From assembly GCA_013696695.1 (NCBI GenBank), contig JACCYD010000410.1:1-7589 (forward strand): 7,589 nt of DNA, written 5' to 3'. Numbering within the stretch: the first letter of the stretch is position 1; every line of letters starts with the position of its first letter. The notes under the pieces are model-generated. The model did not search any database. It worked only from the letters and a program-made list of their open reading frames with translations, and was not told the origin of the DNA. Positions 6,801 to 7,589 of the stretch are shown here, piece by piece. Both the position numbers and the translations under genes were made by a program. The stretch comes from Deltaproteobacteria bacterium. GTDB lineage: Bacteria; Myxococcota_A; Polyangia; Haliangiales; Haliangiaceae.

Positions 6801-6812
6801 CGGTCCGGACCG
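6801..6812. repeat. 12-bp perfect palindrome CGGTCCGGACCG in non-coding stretch
   Basis: This self-complementary sequence lies in the roughly 100-bp stretch 6759-6860, where I see no gene. It is preceded by GTAAGAA. It may be a regulator site or a stem; no further support is visible. Confidence 0.2.
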
Positions 6813-6860
6813 GATCGCATGGCCAGGAAGAGTGAGTGGCCGTCGGTTTCGCACCGCGAT

Positions 6861-7414
6861 ATGCCGCCGCCCGTGAATCACCTCCTCGCGTTGCTCACCA
6901 TCCTAGCACCGCCTGTGCTGGTGGCGGCGAGGTCGCACCCGCGTGCGAGCAGTACCTCGCGTGCGTGCTCGCGACGACGCCGGAGGCATACGGCCCGACC
7001 CTCGAGACCTACGGCGATGGCTCGGCGTGCTGGACACCAACGCGAACCAGTGCGCGAGCGCCTGCCAGGCGAGCGTCGCGAACCTCGGCGCGGCGTGCCA
7101 CTGTGAGGGGTCGTCGTGCCAGCCAGTGGACACCGTGTTCACACTCACCTCCGGCGACTATCGGCCTGCGATGGTGAGCATTCATCCACAGGCGCCGGCC
7201 GGCGACGGTTGCAACGAGCTCGGCCACGTCCAGTCGTTAACGTGGAGACTCAACGCGGCCGTGAGTGCCGAGAATCCGAGCATGGAATTCGTCGCGCCCC
7301 AAGCTGGCATCAAGCTGGTTGGACGACGGATTCGCGATGTACTTGATCATCTCCCTTCCCGACGGCGACAGCTTCTGCCACACCGACCTGCTCGCCGAGT
7401 TCGAGCGCCGTTGA
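6861..7414 (+). pseudogene. Cys-rich exported lipoprotein gene broken by three frame changes
   Basis: Four successive segments read as one protein of about 184 residues. Segment A (from ATG 6861, or GTG 6873) gives a signal-like VNHLLALLTILA. Segment B (from about 6911) gives ACAGGGEVAPACEQYLAC to GDGSACW. Segment C (from 7033) gives DTNANQCASACQASVANLG through SMEFVAP. Segment D returns to B's frame, giving SSWLDDGFAMYLIISLP and ending AEFERR at TGA 7412-7414. The breaks fit one lost base at about 6903-6913, one lost G at 7032-7033, and one extra C in CCCC 7297-7300. The pattern C-x2-YLAC then CW, QC-x3-C, ACHC resembles small Cys-rich lipoproteins common in Myxococcota; disulfides would place it outside the cytoplasm. 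The function is unknown. It may be a true pseudogene or an intact gene with sequencing indels. Confidence 0.65.
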
Positions 7415-7470
7415 TCGACACACTTTCGTAGCGCCGGCTCTCTGGGGGTGGCTGCGACTCCTCCGCCTTG

Positions 7471-7589
7471 CTACTCGGTCGTCAGCGCGTCGAGCCATGC
7501 CTCGGCGGTCCGCGACGCATCACGCCGCCGGACGTCAAACAGCGGATCACGACATGGCCGTGCCAGTTCGCGTTGCCGAACGATCCGAA
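7471..7589 (-). CDS. 3' end of a minus-strand gene running off the window
   Basis: The last 38 or so codons before a TAG at 7473-7471 read RDPLFDVRRRDASRTAEAWL then DALTTE, a plausible helical C-terminus with G/C-ending codons near the end. Nearer the edge another minus frame reads GSFGNANWHGHVVI, which also looks protein-like, so a frame change may occur around 7540-7555 as in the neighbouring pseudogene. There is too little to name it. It converges on the Cys-rich remnant with a 56-bp gap in which I see no clear terminator. Confidence 0.35.
   Translation of the reverse strand, partial: RIVRQRELARPCRDPLFDVRRRDASRTAEAWLDALTTE

Noticed and set aside
6788..6812. Possible inverted degenerate copy of the 3248/3307 repeat
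   Set aside because: Only GTAAGAA and an approximate CGGTCC agree with the reverse complement of the repeat, too little to call a third copy.
5255..6820. 521-codon minus-strand frame
   Set aside because: It runs opposite the DPRG/HEAT gene and continues into the non-coding stretch. Composition is Arg-rich and unstructured with no recognisable domain.
7300..7318. CAAGCTGG direct repeat (7300-7307 and 7311-7318) as a slippage duplication causing the last frame change
   Set aside because: An 11-base duplication would shift to the wrong frame. A single extra C in the CCCC at 7297-7300 explains the change better.
1..7589. tRNA, rRNA, CRISPR array, intact insertion sequence or defence operon
   Set aside because: None seen by reading: no cloverleaf or rRNA-like stretch, no regular spaced repeats beyond the single 24-nt pair, and no transposase or nuclease motifs.

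Overview
The window reads as a piece of a GC-rich bacterial chromosome with strong G/C preference at third codon positions. The gene types (a secreted TPR protein with a gluzincin-type metallopeptidase domain, a lipoprotein alpha/beta hydrolase with a VolA-like N-terminal region, a DPRG/TIGR02996-like protein and a Cys-rich lipoprotein remnant) fit Myxococcota, perhaps the Kofleriaceae/Nannocystaceae/Polyangiales side. This placement is inference from gene style; no phylogenetic marker is present.

Layout. Positions 1-2387 (minus) hold most of a large exported TPR plus HExxH metallopeptidase gene whose C-terminus lies beyond the left edge. It is transcribed away from a small membrane protein of unknown function (2444-2950, plus), with only 56 bp between the two starts. 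That gene meets a second small membrane protein (2928-3212, minus) tail to tail, with a 23-bp overlap. The next intergenic stretch (3213-3359) carries two near-identical 24-nt direct repeats and a hairpin that look like a short REP-type element. It is followed by a 629-residue secreted lipase/esterase-like lipoprotein (3360-5249) and, 17 bp later, a 337-residue DPRG/HEAT-like protein (5267-6280). From 6281 to the right edge the coding signal is broken: a poorly supported frameshifted remnant (6319-6758), a clear lipoprotein pseudogene with three frame changes (6861-7414), and the tail of a minus-strand gene running off the edge (7471-7589).

Regulation. Three plus-strand genes have a TAnnnT hexamer ending 5-6 nt before the start codon and no Shine-Dalgarno sequence, which is the geometry expected for leaderless transcripts. 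The minus-strand metallopeptidase gene has a weaker box at the same distance plus a TTGCAC -35-like element. This shared start architecture and the repeat pair at 3248-3330 are the most noteworthy signals.

I see no RNA gene, CRISPR array, intact mobile element or defence system, and no evidence that the genes form one pathway. They look like independent envelope and accessory genes. I did not find a convincing undescribed multi-gene system.
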